Notes under the pieces: generated by a model
What the model was told of the DNA's origin: nothing
Seen by the model: the letters and a program-made list of their open reading frames with translations, nothing else
Databases searched by the model: none
NCBI GenBank assembly: GCA_029287455.1
Contig: JARFRB010000032.1
Location: 1 to 64,000, forward strand
DNA: 64,000 nt
Origin: Pelagibius litoralis
GTDB taxonomy: Bacteria; Pseudomonadota; Alphaproteobacteria; Kiloniellales; DSM-21159
Direction of reading: 5' to 3'
Translations under genes and position numbers: made by a program
Shown: in pieces, positions 8,322 through 16,836 of the stretch
Numbering within the stretch: the stretch's first letter is position 1
How the letters are laid out: every line of letters starts with the position of its first letter

Positions 8322-8816
8322 ATGAACACCATTCAGCAGCTCGAGCAAGAGCAAGTCGCCAAGTTGACCGCCGCGGGCGCCGCGCCGGAGTTCGCTCCCG
8401 GCGACACGGTCAAGGTCAACGTCAAGGTCGTTGAGGGCACGCGCGAGCGCATCCAGGCCTTCGAGGGCGTGTGCATCGCACGCAAGAACCGGGGCCTGCA
8501 GTCCTCCTTCACCGTGCGGAAGATTTCCTACGGCGAGGGTGTGGAACGCGTGTTCCCGCTTTACAGCCCGCGCGTCGCCTCCATCGAGGTGGTGCGCCGG
8601 GGCGATGTGCGACGGGCCAAGCTTTATTACCTGCGCGGCCGCACGGGCAAATCGGCCCGCATCGCCGAGAAGACCACCGGCGTCTCCGGCAAGCTGGCCC
8701 AGGCCGAGCGCGAGCAGGCGGCCCAAGTTAAGCGCGAGAGCGTCGCCAGGAGTAAGGCCAAGGCCGCCGAAAAAGCCGCCGAACAGGCCGCCGCCGCCAG
8801 CGAAGAGCAGGCGTAG
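8322..8816 (+). CDS. rplS: 50S ribosomal protein L19 with basic/Ala-rich tail
   Basis: Residues 1-115 are a typical L19 ([61 protein letters not shown]). L19 lies at the 30S-50S interface. The remaining 45-50 residues form a helical Ala/Lys/Glu-rich extension that makes the product 164 residues rather than about 115-130. Like S16 from the same operon it therefore has a long charged tail. ATG at 8322, 49 bases behind trmD, last gene of the ffh-rplS unit. Confidence 0.96.
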   Translation: MNTIQQLEQEQVAKLTAAGAAPEFAPGDTVKVNVKVVEGTRERIQAFEGVCIARKNRGLQSSFTVRKISYGEGVERVFPLYSPRVASIEVVRRGDVRRAKLYYLRGRTGKSARIAEKTTGVSGKLAQAEREQAAQVKRESVARSKAKAAEKAAEQAAAASEEQA

Positions 8817-8879
8817 GCTTCGCCTCCAAGCCAAACGAAACGGCCAAACAGGCTGCTTCATCCCTGACGCGAAGTTGCG

Positions 8880-8901
8880 GCGCCAAGGCAGCCCTTGGCG
8901 C
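8880..8901 (+). terminator. hairpin between rplS and pgk
   Basis: GCGCCAAGG (8880-8888) pairs perfectly with CCTTGGCGC (8893-8901) around a four-base loop. There is no T-tract behind it, so it is either a factor-dependent terminator, a 3' stabilising structure for the rplS message or a processing site before pgk. Confidence 0.45.
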
Positions 8902-8978
8902 GCCGCCCCGTCCTCCTGTATCACTGGACGGAAAGCGGCGCCGCACGAGTGCGGGAAGAACGATACCAGGAGGGCAAG

Positions 8979-10184
8979 GTGGCAAAATTCAAGACACTGG
9001 ACGATATCGACGTTTCGGGACGGACGGTCTTGCTGCGCGTGGATTTCAACGTCCCGATGAGCGGCGGTGAAGTGACGGATGCGACAAGGATCGTGCGCGC
9101 GCTGCCGACGATCACCGAAATCTCCGACAAGAACGCGAAGGTCGTGCTGCTGTCGCACTTTGGCCGGCCGAAGGGCCAGCGCTCGGAGGATCTCTCGCTC
9201 GCTCCGGTTGCGAAGGCTTTGCAAGCCGCATTGCCGGGCCGCGCGGTCGCCTTCGCCAAGGACTGCGTTGGGCCGGACGCCGAGGAAGCGGTCGCGGCCC
9301 TGCCGGCGGACGGCATCCTGCTGCTGGAAAATCTCCGCTTCCACGGGGGCGAGGAAAAGAATGACGGCGCCTTCGCCGATGCGCTTGCCAAACTCGGTGA
9401 CATCTACGTGGACGATGCCTTCTCGGCGGCACATCGCGCCCATGCCTCGGTCGAGGGGCTGGCGCGCCGCTTGCCCGCCGCGGCCGGCCGGCTGATGCAG
9501 ACCGAACTGGAGCATCTTGCCGCCGCCTTGGAAAAGCCGGAGCGGCCGGTGGCGGCGATTGTCGGTGGCGCCAAGGTCTCCACAAAGATCGAACTTCTGG
9601 AAAACCTGGTGACCCGGGTCCAGATGCTGGTGATCGGTGGTGGCATGGCAAACACCTTCCTTCATGCCCTAGGCGTGGATGTGGGTGCTTCGCTTTGCGA
9701 GAAGGAGCTTGCGCCCACGGTCGAGACTATCGTCGCGCGCGCCAAGGCCGCCGATTGCGACATCGTCCTGCCGACCGATGCCCTGGTGGCGGGTAAATTC
9801 GCGCCCAATGTGCCCTACGACGTGGTGAGAATCGGCGAGGTCCCCTCGGACAAGATGATCCTCGACGTTGGGCCGGCCACCGCCGAGCATATCGCCCTGC
9901 GGCTCGGCGCCTGCAAAACCCTAGTATGGAACGGCCCGCTCGGCGCCTTCGAGGTCCCACCCTTCGAGACCGCGACCAACGCGGTGGCTCAAGCCGCTGC
10001 GGATCTCACCCGGGAGGGCCGCTTGCTGACGGTCGCCGGCGGCGGCGATACCGTTGCCGCCCTTACCCAAGCCGGGGTGCTGAAGGAATTCTCCTACGTG
10101 TCCACGGCCGGTGGGGCATTTCTCGAGTGGCTCGAAGGCAAAACTCTGCCTGGTGTACAAGCCTTGGTGGATGCAGCGGGCTAG
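8979..10184 (+). CDS. pgk: phosphoglycerate kinase
   Basis: Transfers phosphate between 1,3-bisphosphoglycerate and ADP in glycolysis. The 401-residue product has the N-terminal [21 protein letters not shown] signature, the [15 protein letters not shown] segment, the hinge and the C-terminal nucleotide site with [20 protein letters not shown] and GGGDTVAA. The start is placed at GTG 8979 because a near-perfect AGGAGGG lies at 8968-8974 and the conserved N terminus begins there; an in-frame ATG at 8895 would add 28 unrelated residues. It may be read from its own promoter after the rplS hairpin. Confidence 0.96.
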   Translation: MAKFKTLDDIDVSGRTVLLRVDFNVPMSGGEVTDATRIVRALPTITEISDKNAKVVLLSHFGRPKGQRSEDLSLAPVAKALQAALPGRAVAFAKDCVGPDAEEAVAALPADGILLLENLRFHGGEEKNDGAFADALAKLGDIYVDDAFSAAHRAHASVEGLARRLPAAAGRLMQTELEHLAAALEKPERPVAAIVGGAKVSTKIELLENLVTRVQMLVIGGGMANTFLHALGVDVGASLCEKELAPTVETIVARAKAADCDIVLPTDALVAGKFAPNVPYDVVRIGEVPSDKMILDVGPATAEHIALRLGACKTLVWNGPLGAFEVPPFETATNAVAQAAADLTREGRLLTVAGGGDTVAALTQAGVLKEFSYVSTAGGAFLEWLEGKTLPGVQALVDAAG

Positions 10185-10196
10185 TTGGCCCGCCGC

Positions 10197-10544
10197 TCAC
10201 CCGGCCCAGCCGCGCCCAAGCGTCAGCAGCACCAGTAGGGCGAATCCGGAAGAAACGCCGATCAGCAAGTTCTTGCGCGTGAGAAAAAAGAGGGTGAAAG
10301 CAAGCGCCGCGGCCGCGACCCGATCCGGCAGCGCGGTTTCCGCGAGAGGACCGCTCGGCAGAAAGATCATGCGCGCGATCAACCCCGCCAGCAGGGCGTA
10401 AGCAACGCAAGCCACCCACTCGAAAATGGCGCTCTTGACGTTCAGCTTTCCGGACAGCGCGACGCCGAGACCGCGCCAGAGGTAAGTCACGAAGGCCGCC
10501 AGCACCAAAGCCACCAGCAGCTCACCACCAAGCACTTCGATCAT
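10197..10544 (-). CDS. azlD: AzlD-family small membrane subunit
   Basis: A roughly 115-residue protein with four hydrophobic segments and the AzlD pattern (FVTYLWRGLGVALSGKLN near the start, ALLAGLIARMIFLPSG in the middle). AzlD works with AzlC in an exporter for branched-chain amino acids or their analogues. The start MIEVLGGELL at 10544 is preceded by GGAGGTGAGCCG on the minus strand, a strong ribosome binding site five bases behind the azlC stop. Convergent with pgk, which stops 12 bases away. Confidence 0.88.
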   Translation of the reverse strand: MIEVLGGELLVALVLAAFVTYLWRGLGVALSGKLNVKSAIFEWVACVAYALLAGLIARMIFLPSGPLAETALPDRVAAAALAFTLFFLTRKNLLIGVSSGFALLVLLTLGRGWAG

Positions 10545-10548
10545 CGGC

Positions 10549-11256
10549 TCACCTCCGGCGGTGCAATGCAAGGAAGGCCACGGTTCCGGCAATCACGCCC
10601 GTGAGCAGCAGGCTCCAGTCCGGGGTGACCAGGAACAGCAGCGGACCCAGGATCGCCCCGAGCACCAAGGCCGCGACCCGAGGCGGAGAGGACACGTCGG
10701 CGGCAAAGACCAGCATGAAATAGATCGGGTTCAAGAAGACGAGGCCCAGCGACACAGCCACCGGCACGGCCCCGGCGAGCGCGAAGCCAATCGCTGTCCC
10801 CGCCAAGCTCGCCGGCCACAACACCATGGAATAGCCCATGAAGTAGGGCAGGCGCTCCTCGGCCACCATTCCCGGGCAGGCCCGCAAGGCCGCCGCCCAG
10901 CCGGTCACCGCCACCCAGTTGGCTGCCACGTAGTACTGCCAGCGCGGGCGGTTCTGGTCGGCGAGGTAGGGCATCAAGGTGATGACCATGGGAAGCAGTC
11001 GAGCGTTACTCAGGCCCACGGCAACTACGATGGCGAGCGGGGGCGCCCCGACAGCGTGGAGTTCGACAAGCGCCACCTGCCCCGGTAGAGCCCAAGCGCT
11101 GGCGGTAGAGAACAGCCCCTGCCAAAGCGCCATCCCGCTCTCCCGAACCAAGGCGCCGAACCCCAGGAAGCTGGCCGCCAGCACGCACATGGGCACGCCG
11201 AAGCCTACGCGCAGACCGCGCAGCGCGGCCTTGGCGGGCGACCCGGCGCTGCTCAA
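10549..11256 (-). CDS. azlC: AzlC-family branched-chain amino acid exporter subunit
   Basis: A 235-residue integral membrane protein with about eight hydrophobic segments, including the conserved LVELHAVGAPPLAIVVAVGLSNAR(L/F)LPM region of AzlC. It should form the export channel with AzlD, encoded four bases downstream. The start is unclear: the first ordinary initiation codon in frame is TTG 11256 with no ribosome binding site. A perfect AAGGAGG at 11301-11307 (minus strand) lies eight bases before an in-frame ATT at 11290-11292, which would add 12 residues (see findings). Family and pairing are certain; the substrate is inferred. Confidence 0.88.
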   Translation of the reverse strand: MSSAGSPAKAALRGLRVGFGVPMCVLAASFLGFGALVRESGMALWQGLFSTASAWALPGQVALVELHAVGAPPLAIVVAVGLSNARLLPMVITLMPYLADQNRPRWQYYVAANWVAVTGWAAALRACPGMVAEERLPYFMGYSMVLWPASLAGTAIGFALAGAVPVAVSLGLVFLNPIYFMLVFAADVSSPPRVAALVLGAILGPLLFLVTPDWSLLLTGVIAGTVAFLALHRRR

Positions 11257-11369
11257 GGCCGAATCGTCAATGGGTTCTAGGGAGTCCGGAATGCCCTCGC
11301 CCTCCTTGGAGATCGACGGAGAGTTTAGGCTTACGCGCCTCGTTCCGTCACCTGGCGACAGCGCGTTGT

Positions 11370-12905
11370 TTAGGTCTGGGTGATCCGCCAGGCAGGCAAG
11401 CGGACGGTGATGCTGGTGCCCTTGTCCGGCTCGCTCTCGATCTCGAGCTGCCCGCCATGCAGTTCGACCATGCCCTTGGACAGAGGCAAGCCGAGACCGG
11501 TCCCCTCGAAGTTCCGGGCCAGACGGCTGTCTACTTGGCCGAAGGGCGTGAGAGCGATCTCGATTTCCGCCTCGGTCATGCCGATCCCGGTATCGCGGAC
11601 CCGGAAGAGGAAATCCCCGTTCGAGTCGATTTCCGCGCCGAAAGTGACGCGCCCGCCCTTGGGCGTGAACTTGACGGCATTGGACAGAAGGTTCAGCAAG
11701 ACCTGCTTGATCGCGCGCGCATCCGCCAGCAAGGTCGGCAACTCTTCGGGTAGTTCATTGACGAGCTGGAGCCCGTTCTGCTCGGCCCGCTCGACGATCA
11801 AGCGCGCCGATGCCCCGGCGACCGCGATCACGTCAACCTCTTCCTCTTCAAGGTCGAGCTTGCCTGCCTCGATCTTGGAGACGTCGAGAATGTCGTTGAT
11901 CAGTTCCAGCAGGTGCTCGGCGCTGCCATGAATGTCGGCGACGTAGTCGCGATACATGTCGTTACCGATCGGTCCGAAAGTCTCGTTCTTGATCAGCTCG
12001 GAAAAGCCGATGATCGCGTTTAGCGGCGTCCGCAGCTCATGACTGACCGCCGCCAGGAATTCGCTCTTGGCCCGGTTGGCGCTTTCAGCTTGCTCCTTGC
12101 TGCTCAGAAGCGCCGACTCGCGCGCGCTGAGTTCGGTGATGTCCTTGGCAGTGCCATGATATCCGATGAACTCTCCGCTTTCCGGCGCGAACAGAGGCAC
12201 ACCGGAAACCTTAAACAGGCGCTCGCTTCCGTCGGCATGGCGAAGGCTCGCCGGAAGGTCGCTGAAGGGCGCGCACGCATCTGCCTCGACCGCCTCAACC
12301 GCAGCGGGGTCCCAGTCGAGGAAGAGGTCCCCAAGCGGCCGCCCGATAAGTTCGCGCGGATGCCGGCCCGTCGCCTCCAGGACCCGCTCGGAAAGGAATG
12401 AAAGCCGAAAATCCTCGTCGGTTTCCCAAATCCAATCGGAAACCAGCTTCGACAGATCCTCGAAGCGGTCCTGTGCCCCCCTCAAGCGCCTGCGCAAGAC
12501 ACGCACGCTATCCATCGGCTGATACTGTTCCAAGATGACCAGGACCTCGCCTCGCGGGGAGCGCAGCACCGAGTGGCGGGCCAAATAGCTTTCCCAGAGT
12601 TGGCTCGCCCCAAGGTTCCACACTTTCTCCTGCGGGCGGCTCCAACCTGATTTATCGTCCGCGGTCGCGGCAAGAGCTTCAGCGGCGGCGGCCTCTTCTC
12701 CGTTCTCGCCGAATTCCTCGCGCAAGGAGGGCAGAAGCGCTTCGAAAGCAGGATTGGCATAGACCCGCCGGCACCGCGAATCCCGCAAGCATGTCGGTGC
12801 GGAATCATCAAGAATCCAGGTCATGGCTTCCAACAGCGTACCCGAGGGCAGGCCTGCCGTGTTCTCGCGGCGGGACGCCAAGGCTGCGTTGGCCTTATGC
12901 GCCAT
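11370..12905 (-). CDS. soluble PAS-PAS sensor histidine kinase
   Basis: A 511-residue kinase without membrane segments, so it senses an internal signal. An N-terminal degenerate PAS-like region (about 22-130) is followed by a clear PAS domain with PAC end (about 150-262; WIWETDEDFRLSFLSE to YHGTAKDITE). A short coiled coil then leads to the HisKA domain with the phosphoacceptor H289 in SHELRTPLNAIIGFSE, and to the HATPase domain with N409, DTGIGM (438-443) and GTGLGL (468-473). No response regulator gene is adjacent, so the partner is encoded elsewhere. The ATG at 12905 has a weak ribosome binding site. Confidence 0.9.
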   Translation of the reverse strand: MAHKANAALASRRENTAGLPSGTLLEAMTWILDDSAPTCLRDSRCRRVYANPAFEALLPSLREEFGENGEEAAAAEALAATADDKSGWSRPQEKVWNLGASQLWESYLARHSVLRSPRGEVLVILEQYQPMDSVRVLRRRLRGAQDRFEDLSKLVSDWIWETDEDFRLSFLSERVLEATGRHPRELIGRPLGDLFLDWDPAAVEAVEADACAPFSDLPASLRHADGSERLFKVSGVPLFAPESGEFIGYHGTAKDITELSARESALLSSKEQAESANRAKSEFLAAVSHELRTPLNAIIGFSELIKNETFGPIGNDMYRDYVADIHGSAEHLLELINDILDVSKIEAGKLDLEEEEVDVIAVAGASARLIVERAEQNGLQLVNELPEELPTLLADARAIKQVLLNLLSNAVKFTPKGGRVTFGAEIDSNGDFLFRVRDTGIGMTEAEIEIALTPFGQVDSRLARNFEGTGLGLPLSKGMVELHGGQLEIESEPDKGTSITVRLPAWRITQT

Positions 12906-13178
12906 CTGTCAAGCCCAGGGTTCGCGGGTTTTCGATCACGAAGCACAAGCGCTGAACCGCCGCTCCGTGCGGGTCAGCGTCAATTTGAGCGCTTCGCTCC
13001 TTGAATGTGTCACGCATTCCGGCCTGCCTCGTCCCCGATGCCGCTACCCTCTGCCCTTGGACAGCGAGCCGTCTCATGCCATGCGTCTTTTAGTAAAAGC
13101 ATCCTATTGTGCGTTAAATACTCTGAACAAGTCGTTAAGGAAAGGGCCTAACGGAACGCCCAGCGGCTGGCCGAAATC

Positions 13179-13853
13179 CTACTCGCGACCCCGCGCGGCT
13201 TCAGTCAGGGCACGAAAGAGAGACCGTTGTCTGGAGTCGAATACTAGGAACTCCGGGTGCCACTGCACGCCCAGTAGGAAGGGGCTCCCTCGCGCCTCGA
13301 TTCCTTGGATCATGCCCCAGCGGTCGGTCGAATCGACCTCCAGTCCCTCGCCCAAGCGATCGATCGACTGGCTGTGCAAGGCGTTCACCCAGCAGCTTTC
13401 CCGCTGCAAGAGGCCGTGCAAACGGCTTCCGGCAAAGATCTGGACCTTTTTTCGCGGTAAGACCGTTCGCAGTCGGGGCAGGTCCGCATAGGCGGTATGG
13501 ATGTCGTGATGCAAGGTGCCGCCGCGCGAAACATTGATCATCTGCGCGCCCCTGCAGATGCCCAATACGGGAAGCCGCCGCTTGGCGGCGACCTCAAGGA
13601 CCCGAAGCTCTAATTGATCGCGCTGAGGGTCGATGCGCATCACCGGGTCTATTTCCCCACCATACAAGGTAGGAACGATGTCGTCGCCCCCGCCCACCAC
13701 GATCCCATCGACACGGTCCACGGACTCGTTGAGGCCCGGGCTCAAACGCAGGGCGCGCGCACCGGCGAGCGCGAGCATTAGCCTGTTGAAGCTCCACATG
13801 CGCCAGCCATGGTGGCGGGAGGTGGTCACGCCGATAAGGGGCCGGCCGATCAC
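13179..13853 (-). CDS. class I glutamine amidotransferase-like gamma-glutamyl hydrolase (peptidase C26)
   Basis: A 224-residue member of the PuuD-like C26 family, which cleaves gamma-glutamyl amide bonds. The nucleophile elbow LGICRGAQMIN places C100, and the HPE motif VQWHPE gives H199 and E201, completing the catalytic triad. The start was set at GTG 13853 because it overlaps the stop of the upstream amidoligase gene by GTGA and coincides with the family's N terminus (VIGRPLIGVT); the open frame extends 11 codons further to a TTG. The tight coupling with an amidoligase suggests that the pair makes and breaks, or edits, the same amide-linked compound. The substrate is unknown. Confidence 0.86.
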   Translation of the reverse strand: MIGRPLIGVTTSRHHGWRMWSFNRLMLALAGARALRLSPGLNESVDRVDGIVVGGGDDIVPTLYGGEIDPVMRIDPQRDQLELRVLEVAAKRRLPVLGICRGAQMINVSRGGTLHHDIHTAYADLPRLRTVLPRKKVQIFAGSRLHGLLQRESCWVNALHSQSIDRLGEGLEVDSTDRWGMIQGIEARGSPFLLGVQWHPEFLVFDSRQRSLFRALTEAARGRE

Positions 13854-14836
13854 GCCGAGGCCCAGCGCGCCGCCTTCTCGGACCAACCGAGAGGCAGCAG
13901 GCTCGAAAAATGCTCAACATAAGCGGCCATGGCTTCGGCCAAGCGATCCGGATCGTTCGCGAGGCGCTCGACCACGACCCAACGGTTCCATTCAAGAGCG
14001 ACCGACCATTCCGGATCCTCGATCCGGGAATCCGGCAGACGGTAATGGAACGTGGGCCGGGCCTTGATCAGGGGATCGGGCAGACGCCGTCGGACCCGCT
14101 GCGGATCGAGGTGGAGAAACAAGGGCAGAAGATCAAGCTCGCGATTGCGGGTCGGATTGGCGGCAATGTAGTCGTCGATCAGGTCCCCAAGGTCCGGTGC
14201 ATAGCCTTCGCGCATCACATCAAGACAATAACTTCTGGGAAAGGGGTCGACGAATGGCGTGAGACGGCGCTTCAGGTCCACGTCGATCTCCTCGCGCAAC
14301 CAATCGGACAGGACGAGATAGGCCCTGAGATGGCGCAAAACGTAGTCCACCGAGGTGTCAGCCACTTCCGGGTTCAACTGCGCGCCGAAGGCATGCAGCA
14401 AGCCCGACAAGGTGCCTTCCGCACCCGCGCGCCGCAGCGCCACCACCAAGCGGTCGATTTCGGGCAAGCGGTCCAATTCGATAGGCGGACAGGCGATCTC
14501 CACGGGAAGCCACAAGCTGCCGATATCGCCCATAAGTTCCGCGAAGCCCTCCTCTAGCCGACGGGTCAACGCCGTATCCTCACCGGCCTTCGAGGCCTCG
14601 CGGGCATGGGCCAGGTCCATGTCCAACTCGATCTGAAAATCCCCGAGGGTGCTATCTTCGACAGTCAGAAAATAGCTGTCGCGCCAAGAAATTCGTCCGC
14701 CGAACAGCGCCTGGACCAGTTCCCCCGCCTCGGAGCATTCCAAGCCCGCGAACTCCAATTCCACGCCGATCCGCCGGGGATGGCCCGAGCGCGTGGTTTC
14801 CAGCGGTGGGCGAGCGATTTCCACATACATATGCAC
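13850..14836 (-). CDS. amidoligase-family protein (glutamine-synthetase-like fold)
   Basis: A 328-residue protein with the amidoligase signature: RRIGVELEFAGL at 21-32 (metal-binding E26 and E28) and DFQIELDMDL at 66-75, the beta strand of acidic ligands typical of the GS-like COOH-NH2 ligase fold. Such enzymes join a carboxylate to an amine using ATP, often in peptide or secondary-metabolite tailoring. The GTG at 14836 is used here; an ATG two codons later is equally possible, and no strong ribosome binding site is present. It overlaps the downstream C26 hydrolase gene by four bases. Amidoligases are known to occur beside glutamine-amidotransferase-like genes; the product here is not known. 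Confidence 0.82.
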   Translation of the reverse strand: MHMYVEIARPPLETTRSGHPRRIGVELEFAGLECSEAGELVQALFGGRISWRDSYFLTVEDSTLGDFQIELDMDLAHAREASKAGEDTALTRRLEEGFAELMGDIGSLWLPVEIACPPIELDRLPEIDRLVVALRRAGAEGTLSGLLHAFGAQLNPEVADTSVDYVLRHLRAYLVLSDWLREEIDVDLKRRLTPFVDPFPRSYCLDVMREGYAPDLGDLIDDYIAANPTRNRELDLLPLFLHLDPQRVRRRLPDPLIKARPTFHYRLPDSRIEDPEWSVALEWNRWVVVERLANDPDRLAEAMAAYVEHFSSLLPLGWSEKAARWASA

Positions 14837-14888
14837 TTAATAGAGCGCCGCCGCTCCGCGTGCAAAGATCACGAAGATGAAATGGGAG

Positions 14889-15758
14889 TCAGCCCCAAGG
14901 TCCCGGCGCGGAGGACTGCACCACCGCGCCGGCCATTTTGCGCAGCCGGGCAACACGGTTCTCGGTCTTCGGGTGGGTCGAGAACAGGCCGTCGATCGCG
15001 TGGGCGTGGAGCGGATTGATGATGAACATATGCGCGGTCGCCGGATTGCGCTCCGCCTGCTGATTGTCGATACGGCTGGCTGAGCGCTGGATCTTTTCCA
15101 AGGCCGAGGCAAGCCAAAGCGGCTGGCCGGAGATCTCGGCGCCGCTCCTGTCGGCGGCGTACTCGCGCGTCCGGGAAATCGCCATCTGCACCAGCATGGC
15201 GGCCATAGGGGCCAAAATCATGATTGCGATTGTGCCAATTATCCCTACGGAATTGTTTCGGTTTCCGCCGAAGAACAGAGCGAAGTTGGCGAGCATACCG
15301 ATCGCCCCGGCGATCGTGGCAGTGATCGTCATCGTGAGCGTGTCGCGGTTTTTCACATGCGCCAGTTCGTGGGCCATGACGCCGGCCACTTCCTGCGTCG
15401 AAAGGACTTGCAGCAGTCCGGTCGTCGCGGCGACAGCTGCGTTCTCGGGATTTCGGCCAGTCGCGAAGGCATTCGGCTGCGGATTGTCGATAATGTAGAC
15501 CTTGGGCATCGGCAGCTCGGCGTTTTCCGCCAACTGCGCCACGAGATCGTAAAATTCGGGCAGGCTTTGCCGGTCCACCTCCCGCGCCTTGTACATCCGC
15601 AGGACGACCTTGTCGCTGTTCCAGTAGGCGAAGAGGTTGGTGCCGATCGCAAAGACCAATGCGAGCAGCATGCCCATCGTTCCGCCGAGCAGGAAGCCAA
15701 CCGCCATGAAGATCGCGGTGAGGACGGCAAGCAGCATTCCGGTTCGAAAGATATTCAT
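14889..15758 (-). CDS. htpX: membrane metalloprotease HtpX
   Basis: M48B zinc endoprotease of the inner membrane, involved in quality control of membrane proteins. The 289-residue protein has two N-terminal transmembrane helices (about 7-22 and 28-45), the zinc motif HELAH at 130-134, a second pair of membrane segments (about 143-190) and the third ligand E199 in [11 protein letters not shown], followed by the [17 protein letters not shown] segment. The start [10 protein letters not shown] was chosen on family grounds; the frame continues to a TTG seven codons upstream. Divergent from the DUF1674 gene, a neighbourhood seen in other alphaproteobacteria. Confidence 0.95.
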   Translation of the reverse strand: MNIFRTGMLLAVLTAIFMAVGFLLGGTMGMLLALVFAIGTNLFAYWNSDKVVLRMYKAREVDRQSLPEFYDLVAQLAENAELPMPKVYIIDNPQPNAFATGRNPENAAVAATTGLLQVLSTQEVAGVMAHELAHVKNRDTLTMTITATIAGAIGMLANFALFFGGNRNNSVGIIGTIAIMILAPMAAMLVQMAISRTREYAADRSGAEISGQPLWLASALEKIQRSASRIDNQQAERNPATAHMFIINPLHAHAIDGLFSTHPKTENRVARLRKMAGAVVQSSAPGPWG

Positions 15759-15835
15759 CTCGCCCCTGTCGATAAACAATGCCGGTCGCCATTCCAGGGC
15801 TTGGCGTGCCCGCCCGAAAGCTCCATATTTTAGAG

Positions 15836-16036
15836 ATGAGACTGTTCAAAAGTCACGCGCCAAAAGCGTCCCGTGGCCAAAGCGAAGTGCCCAACCCCAA
15901 GACGTTGGGACCGAAGCAAAGCGCCGAGGCGGCCGAGGGCAAATCAACCAAGCCCAAGGAGATCGGTGGACCCAGCGGGCCGGAGCCGACCCGCTACGGC
16001 GACTGGGAACGCAACGGCATCTGCAGCGACTTTTGA
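15836..16036 (+). CDS. DUF1674 / SDHAF4-like protein
   Basis: A 66-residue protein whose C terminus [18 protein letters not shown] followed by ICSDF is the hallmark of DUF1674, the bacterial relative of eukaryotic succinate dehydrogenase assembly factor 4. In eukaryotes SDHAF4 binds flavinylated SdhA and helps its assembly; a related role here is inferred from homology only. The N-terminal half is low-complexity Lys/Pro/Ser-rich and probably disordered. The ATG at 15836 is preferred; an in-frame ATG at 15779 would start inside the htpX upstream region. No sdh genes are in the window. Confidence 0.85.
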   Translation: MRLFKSHAPKASRGQSEVPNPKTLGPKQSAEAAEGKSTKPKEIGGPSGPEPTRYGDWERNGICSDF

Positions 16037-16043
16037 AGCGCGC

Positions 16044-16724
16044 TCAGCCCAGCTTCACATTACCAACGCAGTTCGGCAGGGCTACGCCCGGCTTTAGGCG
16101 CGCATCGGGCAGCGGGTCCTCGATTCTTGTGCTAATCGGAATCTCGCCCGCCCAGATGTCTAGGGCGTAATCCTCTTCGTCATCGATTGGCCCGCCAGTT
16201 CTGATCTTGCAGGAGAGCTCGTCCAGTTTCATGGCGACCACTTTGGTCGCCTTCATTTCCTGTCCGTTGACCGGGCGCATCTCGGCCCAGCGGCCAGGGG
16301 TCACCCGTTCGACGAAATGCTCCAAGGCCTCCATCTTTTCGGCTTCGTCGGCAACCAGCTGCGCTTCGCCGAATGCCATGACCGAGCGGTAGTTGAAAGA
16401 GCTGTGAAACCCGGACCGGGCCAGCACCAAGCCATCGAGCAGAGCCACGGTCACGCAGACCGGCACTCCTTTCTCCAGGTGGCGGATCATCTTGCTGGCC
16501 GAGGAGCCGTGCCAATAGAGGGTCTCCCCCACCCGAACATAGGCCGTCGGCGTTACGTAGGGCTGCCCGTCCATCACATAGCCGACGTGGCACATCAAGC
16601 CCGCGTCGAGGACCGCGTGAACCTCCCGCCTGTCGGTCACCGCGCGCAGGGGCGAGCGCCGCAGGCGTGTTCTCTCCGTCACGCCGTAGGAGGTTTCGCT
16701 TGGGGCAACTTCGGGCTTGGCCAT
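16044..16724 (-). CDS. pyridoxamine 5'-phosphate oxidase family flavoprotein
   Basis: A 226-residue split-barrel FMN-binding protein. The pattern CHVGYVMDGQPYVTPTAYVRVG, the YWHGSSASKMIRHLEKG helix and VAFGEAQL-like strand (MAFGEAQLVAD) fit the subgroup annotated as PNPOx-like or nitroimidazole-resistance-like oxidoreductases, not the vitamin B6 enzyme PdxH itself. A good AGGAAG sits seven bases before the ATG at 16724. It is divergent from a MocR-type regulator, which typically controls an adjacent gene; an inverted repeat lies between them. It converges on the DUF1674 gene with seven bases between stops. Substrate unknown. Confidence 0.82.
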   Translation of the reverse strand: MAKPEVAPSETSYGVTERTRLRRSPLRAVTDRREVHAVLDAGLMCHVGYVMDGQPYVTPTAYVRVGETLYWHGSSASKMIRHLEKGVPVCVTVALLDGLVLARSGFHSSFNYRSVMAFGEAQLVADEAEKMEALEHFVERVTPGRWAEMRPVNGQEMKATKVVAMKLDELSCKIRTGGPIDDEEDYALDIWAGEIPISTRIEDPLPDARLKPGVALPNCVGNVKLG

Positions 16725-16765
16725 GGCAGTCTTCCTGAATTGAGAACTAGAAGGCGCAGGCTAAC

Positions 16766-16822
16766 CGTAAAGTGGTTGCGGAATAAGGGCCGGTTTCAGC
16801 TAATGTGAAGGGCCACTTTGCG
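16766..16822. promoter_or_regulatory. inverted-repeat operator candidate between PNPOx-like and MocR-type genes
   Basis: CGTAAAGTGG (16766-16775) and the reverse complement of CCACTTTGCG (16813-16822) differ at one of ten positions. Their centres are 47 bases apart in the 112-base divergent spacer, at a distance that suits a dimeric MocR regulator bridging two sites. Binding is inferred. Confidence 0.4.
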
Positions 16823-16836
16823 GAGCTCCCTTCCCC

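Noticed and set aside
8034-9665. Minus-strand open frame of 543 codons across trmD, rplS and pgk
   Set aside because: It spans three certain plus-strand genes and their gaps and has no recognisable domain.
16044-16724. Annotation as PdxH (pyridoxine 5'-phosphate oxidase)
   Set aside because: Only the general split-barrel pattern fits; the PdxH C-terminal signature and substrate-binding residues are not apparent.
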